From an uncultured Holophagaceae bacterium (GTDB lineage Bacteria > Acidobacteriota > Holophagae > Holophagales > Holophagaceae), in assembly GCA_903937385.1 (NCBI GenBank), contig CAIZZF010000008.1, positions 372,001 to 436,000 on the forward strand: a stretch of 64,000 nucleotides of DNA, written 5' to 3'. The notes below the pieces were generated by a model. That model ran no database searches, was not told the DNA's origin, and saw nothing but the letters and a program-made list of their open reading frames with translations. The number at the start of each line of letters is the position of its first letter. Within the stretch, counting starts at the first letter, position 1. The translations under genes were made by a program, and so were the position numbers. Positions 8,795-19,768 of this stretch are shown in pieces.

Positions 8795-8856
8795 CAGGCC
8801 GCCCTCAACATCGCGCAGGCGCTCGTCGAACCAAGCATCTCGGAATCCCTTCGGGT

Positions 8857-8890
8857 GTGGAACATATCAGTCTAGCAGGTTGGGTTCCAC
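8857..8890. promoter_or_regulatory. Inverted repeat of parS-like half-sites flanking candidate parAB -10
   Basis: GTGGAAC at 8857-8863 and its exact reverse complement GTTCCAC at 8884-8890 are separated by 20 bp. GTTCCAC and GTGGAAC are the two halves of the usual bacterial parS palindrome, but here they point outward instead of meeting at a central CG. On the minus strand a candidate -10 (TATGTT, 8868-8863) lies between and partly over one arm, upstream of parA. It could be an autoregulatory site for ParA/ParB. No intact parS was found in the window. Confidence 0.35.
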
Positions 8891-8907
8891 GGCGAAGAGG
8901 GGGCGGG

Positions 8908-9723
8908 CTACTCGCTCAAGCGCAGCAGCTGCGAGGGATCTGGATGCACCACACCGAGGTCACGGACGGGGCCGGTGAGCCACAGCTCCCGCCAGGCGCC
9001 CTTGGCGTCCAGCTCCAGCGTGACCGTCACCACCTCACCACTGGCGGTGTGGAGGCGCCAGGCAGCGAGGCCTTCGGTGCGCGCCAGCCAGGCCGCAGCG
9101 ACCGCGCACCCGGTGCCGCAGCAGAGGGTCTCGCCTTCCACACCGCGCTCCCAGGAGCGGATCCTCGCCTCGCCGGGCGCGAGTACCTCGACGACGTTCA
9201 CGTTGGTTCCGCCGGGGGTCGCCGTGTGGTGCCGAAGGGGCGGCGCGAACGCGGCGAGGTCGAGCGCAGCCACCGAGGGCACACGCACCACCAGCTGTGG
9301 ATTGCCGATCCAACCGAAGCCGGCGGACTGCGTCATCGGCATCGGAACATCGCGCAAGCCGAAGCCCGCACCCTCGGGCATGCGGATGCCGACCTCGTCA
9401 CCGACGCGACGAAGCAGGATGTGCTCGCCGTTGGAGATGGCCTCGATCAGGCCGCCCTCGGGAGCCCCCGGGAGGCATATTGCGGCCCTGCTTCCGTTGG
9501 AACAAAAGGACTTGGAGCCATCAGCATCCCAGTGGTCCAGGGTCCAGGACCCTGTTCCGGGTGTTTGCATCAAAAAAAGGCCATCTAAACCGAATCCCGT
9601 CCCCTTTGGGCACAGCAGGCGAGCGTAGCTTGCTCCAGGGCAATCTTTACCCTCTTCCGCCCAGAGGTAGCCGAACCGATTCCCCGACGCGGCCGCCAGC
9701 CAGAGATCCAAGCTAGCGCTCAC
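8908..9723 (-). CDS. dapF: Diaminopimelate epimerase-like protein
   Basis: DapF interconverts LL- and meso-diaminopimelate for lysine and peptidoglycan. The two half-domains each supply one catalytic cysteine: the first is in DGSKSFCSNGSR (Cys74), the second in ETLCCGTGCA. GGTNVNVVEV and the W-E-R-G-V-E-G-E-T-L element are also typical. The first loop reads CSNG instead of the common CGNG. I placed the start at GTG 9723, where similarity begins (LDLWLAAASGNRF); this overlaps the upstream gene by 11 bp. An ATG at 9762 and a TTG at 9711 are alternatives, and none has a strong ribosome-binding site. The rest of the diaminopimelate pathway is at 49-57 kb. Confidence 0.85.
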   Translation of the reverse strand: MSASLDLWLAAASGNRFGYLWAEEGKDCPGASYARLLCPKGTGFGLDGLFLMQTPGTGSWTLDHWDADGSKSFCSNGSRAAICLPGAPEGGLIEAISNGEHILLRRVGDEVGIRMPEGAGFGLRDVPMPMTQSAGFGWIGNPQLVVRVPSVAALDLAAFAPPLRHHTATPGGTNVNVVEVLAPGEARIRSWERGVEGETLCCGTGCAVAAAWLARTEGLAAWRLHTASGEVVTVTLELDAKGAWRELWLTGPVRDLGVVHPDPSQLLRLSE

Positions 9724-10015
9724 GATTCCGGAAGGTGTAGACGGTCTCCCCTTTGCGCGCATAACCCTGTCGGCGGGCCAGCGCCTCCATCAGCTCAGGG
9801 TCCTTCGCCGCAAGCCGCTGGACCTCGTCCAGCAGCTCGCGGTTGCGGTGGTTGAGCTCCACCAGACGGGCCCGGGCCGAGGCTAGCTCGGCCTCCCGCC
9901 GGTTCAGCTCGGGGATGCCCCCCTGCGAGAAGAACATGGCCATGAGCGACAGGAATCCCGAGACTCCGAGGACGCCCCACAGGGTGGAGGACTTCAGGAG
10001 CCAGTTGGCGTTCAT
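9713..10015 (-). CDS. FtsB/DivIC-family septum formation protein
   Basis: This 100-residue bitopic protein has a short cytoplasmic N-terminus, one membrane helix (about residues 11-29, TLWGVLGVSGFLSLMAMFF) and a coiled coil (about 33-70, LNRREAELASARARLVELNHRNRELLDEV). It ends in a region like that of FtsB/DivIC (DPELMEALARRQGYARKGETVYTF). FtsB forms a complex with FtsL and FtsQ that activates septal peptidoglycan synthesis. The gene directly follows eno, an order seen in many bacteria, which supports the assignment. The 3' end overlaps dapF. Confidence 0.85.
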   Translation of the reverse strand: MNANWLLKSSTLWGVLGVSGFLSLMAMFFSQGGIPELNRREAELASARARLVELNHRNRELLDEVQRLAAKDPELMEALARRQGYARKGETVYTFRNRER

Positions 10016-10048
10016 GAGGGGTGGTCTCCCAAGAGAGCCAGGACGCTC

Positions 10049-12816
<2,768 letters not shown>

Positions 12817-13044
12817 TTACCACGCTCCAAATCTCAGATACCTCACTGCTGGCCCTATGCGGAAGATGGTTGGCCAATATCCCTCTGATTCAACATGAAA
12901 CCAGCGATCTGGATGAGGTCAACAGCAAAAAACAAAAAATCTTCATTTTTTTTGACGCTACCGCCTCGCCGAGTGCTCATTCTTTTCCGCTGTTCGAGAC
13001 CCCGCAGTGCGCGACACTTGATGAATCCGATGCCGAGGTACCCC
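12817..13044. promoter_or_regulatory. Divergent intergenic region with A/T tracts
   Basis: This 228-bp gap separates the TrpC-like gene (minus) and upp (plus). It holds the longest A/T-rich run in the window (12927-12954: runs of A, then TCTTCA, then eight T), which could bend DNA or form part of an UP element. TTGACG at 12952-12957 is a reasonable -35 toward upp, and TTGACC (12922-12917) one toward the TrpC-like gene. No good -10 is placed at 17 bp from either, so promoters are only suggested. Confidence 0.4.
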
Positions 13045-13671
<627 letters not shown>

Positions 13672-13721
13672 ACCTCGCACCCCGGCCTCTGGGCAACTTG
13701 CGCGACGGTATGATCGGCCTC

Positions 13722-15038
13722 ATGCCCACCCTCTCCCTGGCGATGATCGTCAAGAATGAAGCCGCCAACCTGCCGCGCTGCCTGCGGTCGGTCCAAGGCC
13801 TGGTGGATGAGGTGATCCTCGTGGACACCGGCTCCACGGACGACACGGTGGCCATCGCCATGGCCCATGGAGCCAAGGTCAGTCACTTCGAGTGGGTCGA
13901 TGACTTCGCCGCGGCTCGCAACGAGAGCCTGCGCCGGTGCACAGGCGACTGGGTGCTGGTGCTCGACGGGGACGAGTCCGTGGACGCGCTGGACCATGCC
14001 CGCATCCGGAGCGCCTGCATGGAGGATGGCACCGCAGGCTACTTCCTTACCCTCCGGAACTATGTTCTGGATGCCGGCGGCGTCCTGCTCGACCAGGTCA
14101 TCCGCCCGAACGACACCCCCTACCAGGAGGGTTCCGAGTACGACCACTTCGCGGACTTTCCCTCAGTCCGCCTGAGCCGCCGGTTCGCAGACCTCCGCTT
14201 CGAGGGGCGCATCCACGAGCTGCTGGCCCCCTGCTTCCTGGAGCGGAAGCTGCCGGTTGGGACGCTCGACGCCGTCATTCACCACTTTGGAAAGGTGGAT
14301 CTGGCCCGCGAGGAGGAAAAGAAGGAACGCTACCTGCGGATGGCCCGGGACCAGGCGGCGGCGGACCCGAAGAACTGCCAGGCCTGGTTCAACGTGATGA
14401 TCCAGGCCGCCTCGGCCCGGGACTGGGGACTTGCCATCCAGGCGGGGGAGACCTTTCTGGCTCTCCAGCCGAAGCCAACCCACACCGTGCTGACCACGGT
14501 CGCCCTGGCGCTTCAGGAGACCGACCGACCCGCGGAAGCGATCCCCTTCTTGAAGCGGGTCCTCCTCGACCGCCCGACCCATCTCCTCGCCTCCACACGC
14601 CTGGCGGTTTCGCTGGCCCAGACTGGGCAGGCTGACGCGGCCTTGCGGCTGCTCGAACCGCTCGTCCACGCCCACCCCGAGCTGCCAGCTCCGAGCCTGG
14701 CCCTGGCCGAAGTTCTACTCAGTACGGGCAGAAGCGAGGAGGCCCAGAGCAGCCTCAAGCAGAGCATCGGGGCCTGCCCCCGGGACCCGGGGCTGCGGGA
14801 GCGCCAGGTCCAGCTGGACCTCCAGCTGGGACGGGAGGCCCAGGCCGCCCTGGATGCCTGGACGGCCTTGGCGGTGATCCCGAACGGCGGGGGCGGTCTC
14901 TGGCATGCCCTGGTGGCGGGATCCCTCCTGAAGGGCGGCGAGGTCGCCAGGGGCCGCCTCATTCTCGAGCAGGGCCTGAAGGTCTACCCCGCGCATCCCC
15001 GACTGCTCAGTCTGCTGGAGATCTCCCGCACGCTCTGA
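13722..15038 (+). CDS. Family 2 glycosyltransferase with TPR repeats
   Basis: The N-terminal 230 residues form a GT-A glycosyltransferase domain: LAMIVKNEAANLPRCLRSV, EVILVDTGSTDDT, and the metal-binding DxD region in WVLVLDGDESV. After about residue 220 come tetratricopeptide-like helices (WFNVMIQAASARDWGLAIQAGE, AIPFLKRVLLDRPTHLLA, AALRLLEPLVHAHPELPAP). This arrangement is common in enzymes that glycosylate proteins or peptides (SunS and related), but the acceptor is unknown. The start at 13722 (MPTLSLAMIVKNE) is chosen from family alignment; ATG 13710 and TTG 13698 are possible, and none has a clear ribosome-binding site. Confidence 0.88.
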   Translation: MPTLSLAMIVKNEAANLPRCLRSVQGLVDEVILVDTGSTDDTVAIAMAHGAKVSHFEWVDDFAAARNESLRRCTGDWVLVLDGDESVDALDHARIRSACMEDGTAGYFLTLRNYVLDAGGVLLDQVIRPNDTPYQEGSEYDHFADFPSVRLSRRFADLRFEGRIHELLAPCFLERKLPVGTLDAVIHHFGKVDLAREEEKKERYLRMARDQAAADPKNCQAWFNVMIQAASARDWGLAIQAGETFLALQPKPTHTVLTTVALALQETDRPAEAIPFLKRVLLDRPTHLLASTRLAVSLAQTGQADAALRLLEPLVHAHPELPAPSLALAEVLLSTGRSEEAQSSLKQSIGACPRDPGLRERQVQLDLQLGREAQAALDAWTALAVIPNGGGGLWHALVAGSLLKGGEVARGRLILEQGLKVYPAHPRLLSLLEISRTL

Positions 15039-15042
15039 GGGG

Positions 15043-16470
15043 CTAGGCCTTCTCCCGACCAAACATGCCCCGGAGCTTGCCCATCAGACCAGCCTTGCCC
15101 TCGGGGGCAGCGGGCTCTGCAGGTTCTGGCCGGGACCAGCCAGCGGGTACCGCCACCGAGGGATCGAGCTCCAGCGCTCGGCGAATGCAGCCCTGGGCGT
15201 TGGCCCGGAAACCCTTGCGGTGGTAGAGGTCACCCATGAGGGCCCAGGGCTCTGCGGAGCGGGGGTTGAGGCGGGAGGCCACCTGGAGGGCTTCGATGGC
15301 GCGGGTGGACCAGGCCGGGTTGCTGATGCGCAGGCGCCCGAGCAGCAGCCAGGACTCGAACGCCGCCGCCGACTCTCCATCCAGCTTGATCGCCTGCTCC
15401 AGGGCCCGGATGGCCTCGCTGGTGCGCTCTTGCATCACATAGGACTTGGCCTTGACGAGCAGTCGGCGGGCACGCTCATGGGGGGTCATGGACCCCTCGT
15501 CCAAGGGCGGTGGCGTCGGCTGGGGTACCGGCGCCTCCAGAGCCAGCAACGGGAACACCGTGGCTGGCGCGGTAGGCAGCAGATCTTCCTGGGCCAGCAG
15601 CAGCGGCTCCGGTTCCGGTTCCGGCTCGGGATCAGCCAGGAACTCGGGCTCCGGCTCGAACTCGACCTCAGGCGCGGACAAAGGCGGCGGGATGAGCACG
15701 GGTGGCGGTTCGATTACGGCGGGAGGCAGCGGCGCCGGCTCTCGGGGCACGAGGGGCAGGGCGCCACTCACCAGGCTGAGCCCGCCCAGAGCCCAGAGGG
15801 TGGCCACCAGCCGGGCAGCCTCCTCCTGGGGCAGCCCCGCCAGCGACGCGATGGTGTTGCAGCCCAGGGGCTCCGTGCCGAAGAGGGTCAGCGCGTAGGC
15901 GAGCGAGGGCGTGAGGGGCAGATCACTCAGCGACTCCAGGAGATCGGGGCAGGCCTGCCAGCGCCAGTCGGGCTCGCTGCGGAACATCTCCATCAGCTCC
16001 CGGTCAATCTGCGCGTTCTGGAAGGTATCCCAGACCAGCCGGCGGTGATTCAGTTGGAACTGGTGCTCCCTGGTGATCCCATCGCCGGGGGCAGCCGGCA
16101 GCCAGGTCATGCGGAGGATCGGGTGCTCCATGGCATGGAGGAGGACCGAGCCCAGCAGCTCGTGGAGCTGTGCGTCCCGCTCGGTGGTCGTCAGCAGGCC
16201 CCACTGCACGACGCGATCCCCGACCCGCGAGCCCTCGCCATCGGCCAGCAGCTCCTTCAGGGAGGCCATGTCCAGCACGCCCCGGCGGATCAAGAAGTTC
16301 CCGAACTGCTCGCCCACCGCATCACTGCGCAGGTGGTGCAGCTGACCGTTCATCCAGTGGAGGCGCCGAGTTCCATCATTCTGCTCCAGCACCAGCTCCC
16401 CCGCCGCTCGCTGCTGGAGGAGAGATCCCATTAGGGCCGGCAAGAAATGGCGCGATCGAGCTTCGGGCAC
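15043..16470 (-). CDS. DUF4388 (PATAN) protein with Glu/Pro linker and TPR tail
   Basis: The N-terminus (FLPALMGSLLQQRAAGELVLEQ ... LHWMNGQLHHLRSDAVGEQFGNFLIRRG) is typical of the PATAN/DUF4388 domain found in signalling proteins of delta-proteobacteria and acidobacteria. A middle helical part (about 80-240) is followed by a Pro/Glu-rich linker (EPEPEPEPL, about 265-335). A TPR-like C-terminus follows (TSEAIRALEQAIKLDGESAAA, AIEALQVASRLNPRSAEPW) and ends basic. The start is GTG 16470, with CGGAG five bases upstream, because it keeps the full PATAN start; ATG 16431 would cut into it. It is divergent from a Ser/Thr kinase, which fits a shared signalling role. Confidence 0.75.
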   Translation of the reverse strand: MPEARSRHFLPALMGSLLQQRAAGELVLEQNDGTRRLHWMNGQLHHLRSDAVGEQFGNFLIRRGVLDMASLKELLADGEGSRVGDRVVQWGLLTTTERDAQLHELLGSVLLHAMEHPILRMTWLPAAPGDGITREHQFQLNHRRLVWDTFQNAQIDRELMEMFRSEPDWRWQACPDLLESLSDLPLTPSLAYALTLFGTEPLGCNTIASLAGLPQEEAARLVATLWALGGLSLVSGALPLVPREPAPLPPAVIEPPPVLIPPPLSAPEVEFEPEPEFLADPEPEPEPEPLLLAQEDLLPTAPATVFPLLALEAPVPQPTPPPLDEGSMTPHERARRLLVKAKSYVMQERTSEAIRALEQAIKLDGESAAAFESWLLLGRLRISNPAWSTRAIEALQVASRLNPRSAEPWALMGDLYHRKGFRANAQGCIRRALELDPSVAVPAGWSRPEPAEPAAPEGKAGLMGKLRGMFGREKA

Positions 16471-16569
16471 TGAGGCTCCGGGAGTGCTACCTAGTTTGCA
16501 CGTTCCAGGCCAGGATGCCAGCCCTGGCTGGCCAAGTTCTCTTGTCGGGATATTCCAATCATCTTGGCC

Positions 16570-16583
16570 CCAGACGCGTCTGG
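16570..16583. promoter_or_regulatory. 14-bp perfect palindrome between DUF4388 gene and kinase
   Basis: CCAGACGCGTCTGG is self-complementary. It lies 46 bp before the kinase start, in the 159-bp divergent gap, close to a weak TATGCT (16587-16592). The position suits a dimeric regulator acting on the kinase promoter, the DUF4388 promoter or both. No regulator in the window is tied to it. Confidence 0.35.
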
Positions 16584-16629
16584 ACCTATGCTGTCTCCCT
16601 GTCCTTGCCACCGCCCAGAGAGGGCTTCG

Positions 16630-18288
16630 ATGTTCGAGAAGCTTGGAAAATTCGAGATCAGGCGGGTGCTCGGCAACGGCGCCATGGGGGAGGTCTACCT
16701 CGGCATCGACCCTTCCATCGGACGCGAAGTGGCCATCAAGACCATCCTTCCCGCCGCGGCCCAGGGCGGTGATGCCAAGGAGCGCTTCGCCCGGGAGGCC
16801 CGTGCCGCGGGGGTTCTGAACCACCCCAACCTCGTGACCATCTACGAGTTCGGAGAGGACCAGGGCGTCCTCTACATCGCCATGGAGTTCGTGAAGGGCC
16901 ATGACCTCGAGGACCTGCTCCGGGAGCAGTCCCTCACCCGCTCGGAGATCCTGGAAGTGCTGGCCCAGGTCTGCGACGGGCTGGGTTTCGCCCACCGGCA
17001 GCACATCGTGCACCGGGACATCAAGCCCACCAACGTGCGGGTGCAGCAGGATGGAAAACGCCTCCACGCCAAGGTCATGGACTTCGGCGTCGCCAAGATC
17101 AGCAACTCCGACATGACCGCCACAGGGATGGTCATGGGCACCGTGAGCTACATGGCGCCCGAGTACATCCGCACGGGCAAGCCCGACCCCCGCAGTGACC
17201 TCTTTGCCGTGGGCGTGATGCTCTACGAGGGTCTGAGCGGCCGGAAGCCCTTCTCGGGCGACACAACCCCCACGGTGCTCTACAAGATCGTGAACGAGCC
17301 GCCAGACCCCATCGACCTCGAGCAGCTCCACGGCATCAGCCCGGCGATCCGGTCCGTGCTGGACCGCTCCCTCTGCAAGAACCCGGACGAGCGCTTCCAG
17401 ACGGCAGAAGACCTCGCCAAGGCGCTGCGCGCGGCCAAGGATCCCTCCTGGATGGGCCAGATCGAAGACGCGACGGCCCGCCTGCAGGCCTCGGCCCCCA
17501 CCCTGCAGACTGCACCTCCACCCTCATCCGCGGCCACCCCGCAGGTTCCCGCCGCCCTCCCCGTTGCACCACCTGTGGCCGCTGCCCCGCGCCCCGCCAC
17601 GGCCCCGGGCTCCGGCAACAAGGGTCTGTGGGTGGGCCTGGCGGCCCTGCTGCTTGTCGGCGGCGGTGCCGGCTCCTGGTGGATGCTCCGGGACCGGGCG
17701 CCGCTCCCCGAGGGCCCAGCCCGCCCCGAGCCCCTACCGGCCTCCGCGCCTGCTCCCCAGCGGGGCGCGGTCCCGGTTCCCCAGAACCCGGGGTCCCCAC
17801 CGGTTTCCATGCCGCTGCCATCGAGCCCCGCCCAGGCGGAGCCCCCCGCGACCGTGAAGGGGGAGTCCCGGCCCGAGCCCCGTCCTGAACCGGCGCCGGT
17901 GAAGTCGAAGCCCGCTCCCGGGACCAAGGCCATCGAGCAGCCGGAGCTCTATCAGCCGGAGAAGCTCAACAAGCTCGAGGTCCACGAGCGCCTCAACCTC
18001 GGCAATGTCTCCCTCAGTGAGGCCATCCAGCTGGCGGACAGCCAGCCCGAGAAGGCCATCCACGGCTTCCGCCAGGCCTTGAAGGCTGACCCCACCAACA
18101 TCAACGCCCATGCCTGGCTGGCGGTGGTCCTCTATGATCAGGGCCGCCAGGCCGAGTTCAACCAGGAGCTCCACCAGGCCCGCCGCCAGGGGATCCTGTC
18201 CCAGATGGCCTCCCGCAACGCCCGCTTCAGGTCCGTGCTCAATCAGGCCCGACTCAGCGGGAAGCTGCCTTCCGACCTCGGGGACTGA
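16630..18288 (+). CDS. Hanks-type serine/threonine protein kinase, membrane-bound, TPR C-terminus
   Basis: This 552-residue kinase has a complete catalytic domain (about 8-275): glycine loop GNGAMGEVYLG (15-25), Lys37 in VAIK, HRDIKPTN with Asp130, DFG at 151-153 and APEY. A Pro/Ala-rich juxtamembrane linker leads to one transmembrane helix (about 335-357, LWVGLAALLLVGGGAGSWWML). A proline-rich stretch and a C-terminal TPR-like domain (KAIHGFRQALKADPTNINAHAWLAVVLYDQG) lie on the far side. There are no PASTA repeats. It starts at ATG 16630 with GAGAGGG upstream. The stop overlaps the rnc start as TGATG, so kinase and RNase III are translated together. Confidence 0.93.
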   Translation: MFEKLGKFEIRRVLGNGAMGEVYLGIDPSIGREVAIKTILPAAAQGGDAKERFAREARAAGVLNHPNLVTIYEFGEDQGVLYIAMEFVKGHDLEDLLREQSLTRSEILEVLAQVCDGLGFAHRQHIVHRDIKPTNVRVQQDGKRLHAKVMDFGVAKISNSDMTATGMVMGTVSYMAPEYIRTGKPDPRSDLFAVGVMLYEGLSGRKPFSGDTTPTVLYKIVNEPPDPIDLEQLHGISPAIRSVLDRSLCKNPDERFQTAEDLAKALRAAKDPSWMGQIEDATARLQASAPTLQTAPPPSSAATPQVPAALPVAPPVAAAPRPATAPGSGNKGLWVGLAALLLVGGGAGSWWMLRDRAPLPEGPARPEPLPASAPAPQRGAVPVPQNPGSPPVSMPLPSSPAQAEPPATVKGESRPEPRPEPAPVKSKPAPGTKAIEQPELYQPEKLNKLEVHERLNLGNVSLSEAIQLADSQPEKAIHGFRQALKADPTNINAHAWLAVVLYDQGRQAEFNQELHQARRQGILSQMASRNARFRSVLNQARLSGKLPSDLGD

Positions 18289-18998
18289 TGCGCGCCAGGC
18301 AGACCAGTGGCCAGGATGCTCTCGAGACCCGCCTGGCCTACACCTTCTCCAACCGGGCCTTCCTGGTGGAGGCGCTCACCCATGCCTCGGCCACCAGGGG
18401 ACAGGACAACCAGCGCCTGGAATTCCTCGGGGACGCCCTGTTGAACTTCACCATGGCCCGGATTCTCTTCGAAGCCCACCCGGGCTGGCAGGAGGGCCCC
18501 ATGAGCAAGCTCCGGGGCCTGCTGGTCTGCACCGAGTCGCTTTCGGCCTGGGCCCTGGACCTCGGCCTGGACAAGCTCCTGAGCGCCTCCCACCCGCGCA
18601 AGGCCCCGCCCATGGGTCCCAAGCCCCTGGCAGACGCCCTGGAGGCCCTGCTCGCGGCCATCTACCTTGATGCCCATGCCGCTGGCGCGGATGCCGATGC
18701 CACCGTCAAGGTGCTGGTCGAGGCGCGCTTCCTGGAGGGCGTCCGGGCCGCCCGGGCGGACACCCTCACCCAGCGGGATCCCAAGACCCACCTCCAGGAG
18801 ACCGCCGCCCGGCTCGGCCTCGCCGCGCCGGTCTACGTCCAGGTGGGGCAGGCTGGACCCGGGCACGCGCCCCGCTTCACCCTGCGGGCCTCCATCGGGG
18901 AGCTCGCGGCCGAGGCTGAGGGGCTTACCCGCAAGCGGGCCGAAAGCGACGCCGCCCGAAAGCTGCTGGACTTGATCGCGGCGCGGTCCCCCTCCTGA
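18288..18998 (+). CDS. rnc: Ribonuclease III
   Basis: RNase III cuts double-stranded RNA in rRNA and mRNA processing. The catalytic domain (about 8-150) carries the signature QRLEFLGDALL (metal-binding Glu and Asp) and DALEALLAAIYLD with the second acidic pair. The C-terminal double-stranded-RNA-binding domain (about 165-232) starts DPKTHLQETAARLG and ends in the usual KRAESDAARKLLDLI helix. The length of 236 is typical. The usual neighbours (era, acpP, fabF) are absent; instead it is coupled to a protein kinase. That raises, but does not prove, a regulatory link. Confidence 0.95.
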   Translation: MRARQTSGQDALETRLAYTFSNRAFLVEALTHASATRGQDNQRLEFLGDALLNFTMARILFEAHPGWQEGPMSKLRGLLVCTESLSAWALDLGLDKLLSASHPRKAPPMGPKPLADALEALLAAIYLDAHAAGADADATVKVLVEARFLEGVRAARADTLTQRDPKTHLQETAARLGLAAPVYVQVGQAGPGHAPRFTLRASIGELAAEAEGLTRKRAESDAARKLLDLIAARSPS

Positions 18999-19038
18999 TG
19001 CGTTACACTCCCATTGGCCTGTCGCCCAAGGTGAGCGC

Positions 19039-19755
19039 TTGAAGATCTACCCTACCTTGAACCTCCAGAACGGCCGTGTGGTCTCCACCGCCAGGGCGGC
19101 AGCGTCCTGCGTGGAGAGTCCGCAGGAGCTGGCTGACCGGCTCATCGACGAGGGCGCCAGCCGTCTGGCGCTGGTGGATGTCGATGCGGCCCTGGGCAAG
19201 GGCAACAACCGCGACATCATTGGCCAGGTCCTCAAGCGCTGCCGGGCGCGGGACCGGAAGGTCTGCCTCCAGGTCGCAGGGGGCATCCGCAGCTCCGATC
19301 AGGCCCAGTTCTTCCTCGACCTCGGCGCCAGCTGGCTGGTGGCCGGCACCATCCTCCACAAGTCCCCCATGGTCTCCGAGCAGCTCATGGCCCGGTTCCA
19401 GAACAACCTGGTCGCCGCCATCGACGCCCGGGGGGGCAAAGTCCATCGCTCCGGGTGGGTGGACACCACCCCCATGAGCGCCCTGGAGCTGGCCCAGCGG
19501 GCCAAGGCCTACGGCTTCCGCCGCCTGCTCTTCGTGGATCTTCCCGAAGATGCCGACGCTCTGCCGGACTTCCAGACCGCAGACGAGCTGGCCGCCGCGA
19601 CGGGCCTGCCCTTGATCATGGGCGGCAGCCTCACCCTTCCCGCCCACCTGGACACGCTGGCCACCCACCCAAGCCTGAAGGGCGGACTGGTGGATGCGGT
19701 GCTGTTCCGGCAGGATCCCCGGCTTCTCGCCTTCCTCCAGGCCACCTGCGCCTGA
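19039..19755 (+). CDS. HisA-like TIM-barrel protein (putative isomerase paralogue)
   Basis: This 238-residue protein has the HisA/HisF half-barrel pattern: LALVDVDAALG, QVAGGIRSSDQAQFFLDLGASWLVAGT, VAAIDARGGKV, and GLPLIMGGSLT at the second phosphate site. HisA normally opens with P-A-I-D-L, where the Asp is the general base; here it is PTLNL with Asn8. Asp129, the second key acid, is present. No other his gene is nearby. It may be a divergent HisA or a paralogue with another ribose-phosphate substrate. The start is TTG 19039, with AAGGTGAG upstream. It sits between rnc and the helical-repeat gene, with short gaps that suggest one transcript. Confidence 0.75.
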   Translation: MKIYPTLNLQNGRVVSTARAAASCVESPQELADRLIDEGASRLALVDVDAALGKGNNRDIIGQVLKRCRARDRKVCLQVAGGIRSSDQAQFFLDLGASWLVAGTILHKSPMVSEQLMARFQNNLVAAIDARGGKVHRSGWVDTTPMSALELAQRAKAYGFRRLLFVDLPEDADALPDFQTADELAAATGLPLIMGGSLTLPAHLDTLATHPSLKGGLVDAVLFRQDPRLLAFLQATCA

Positions 19756-19768
19756 CCCGGGAGGGGCC

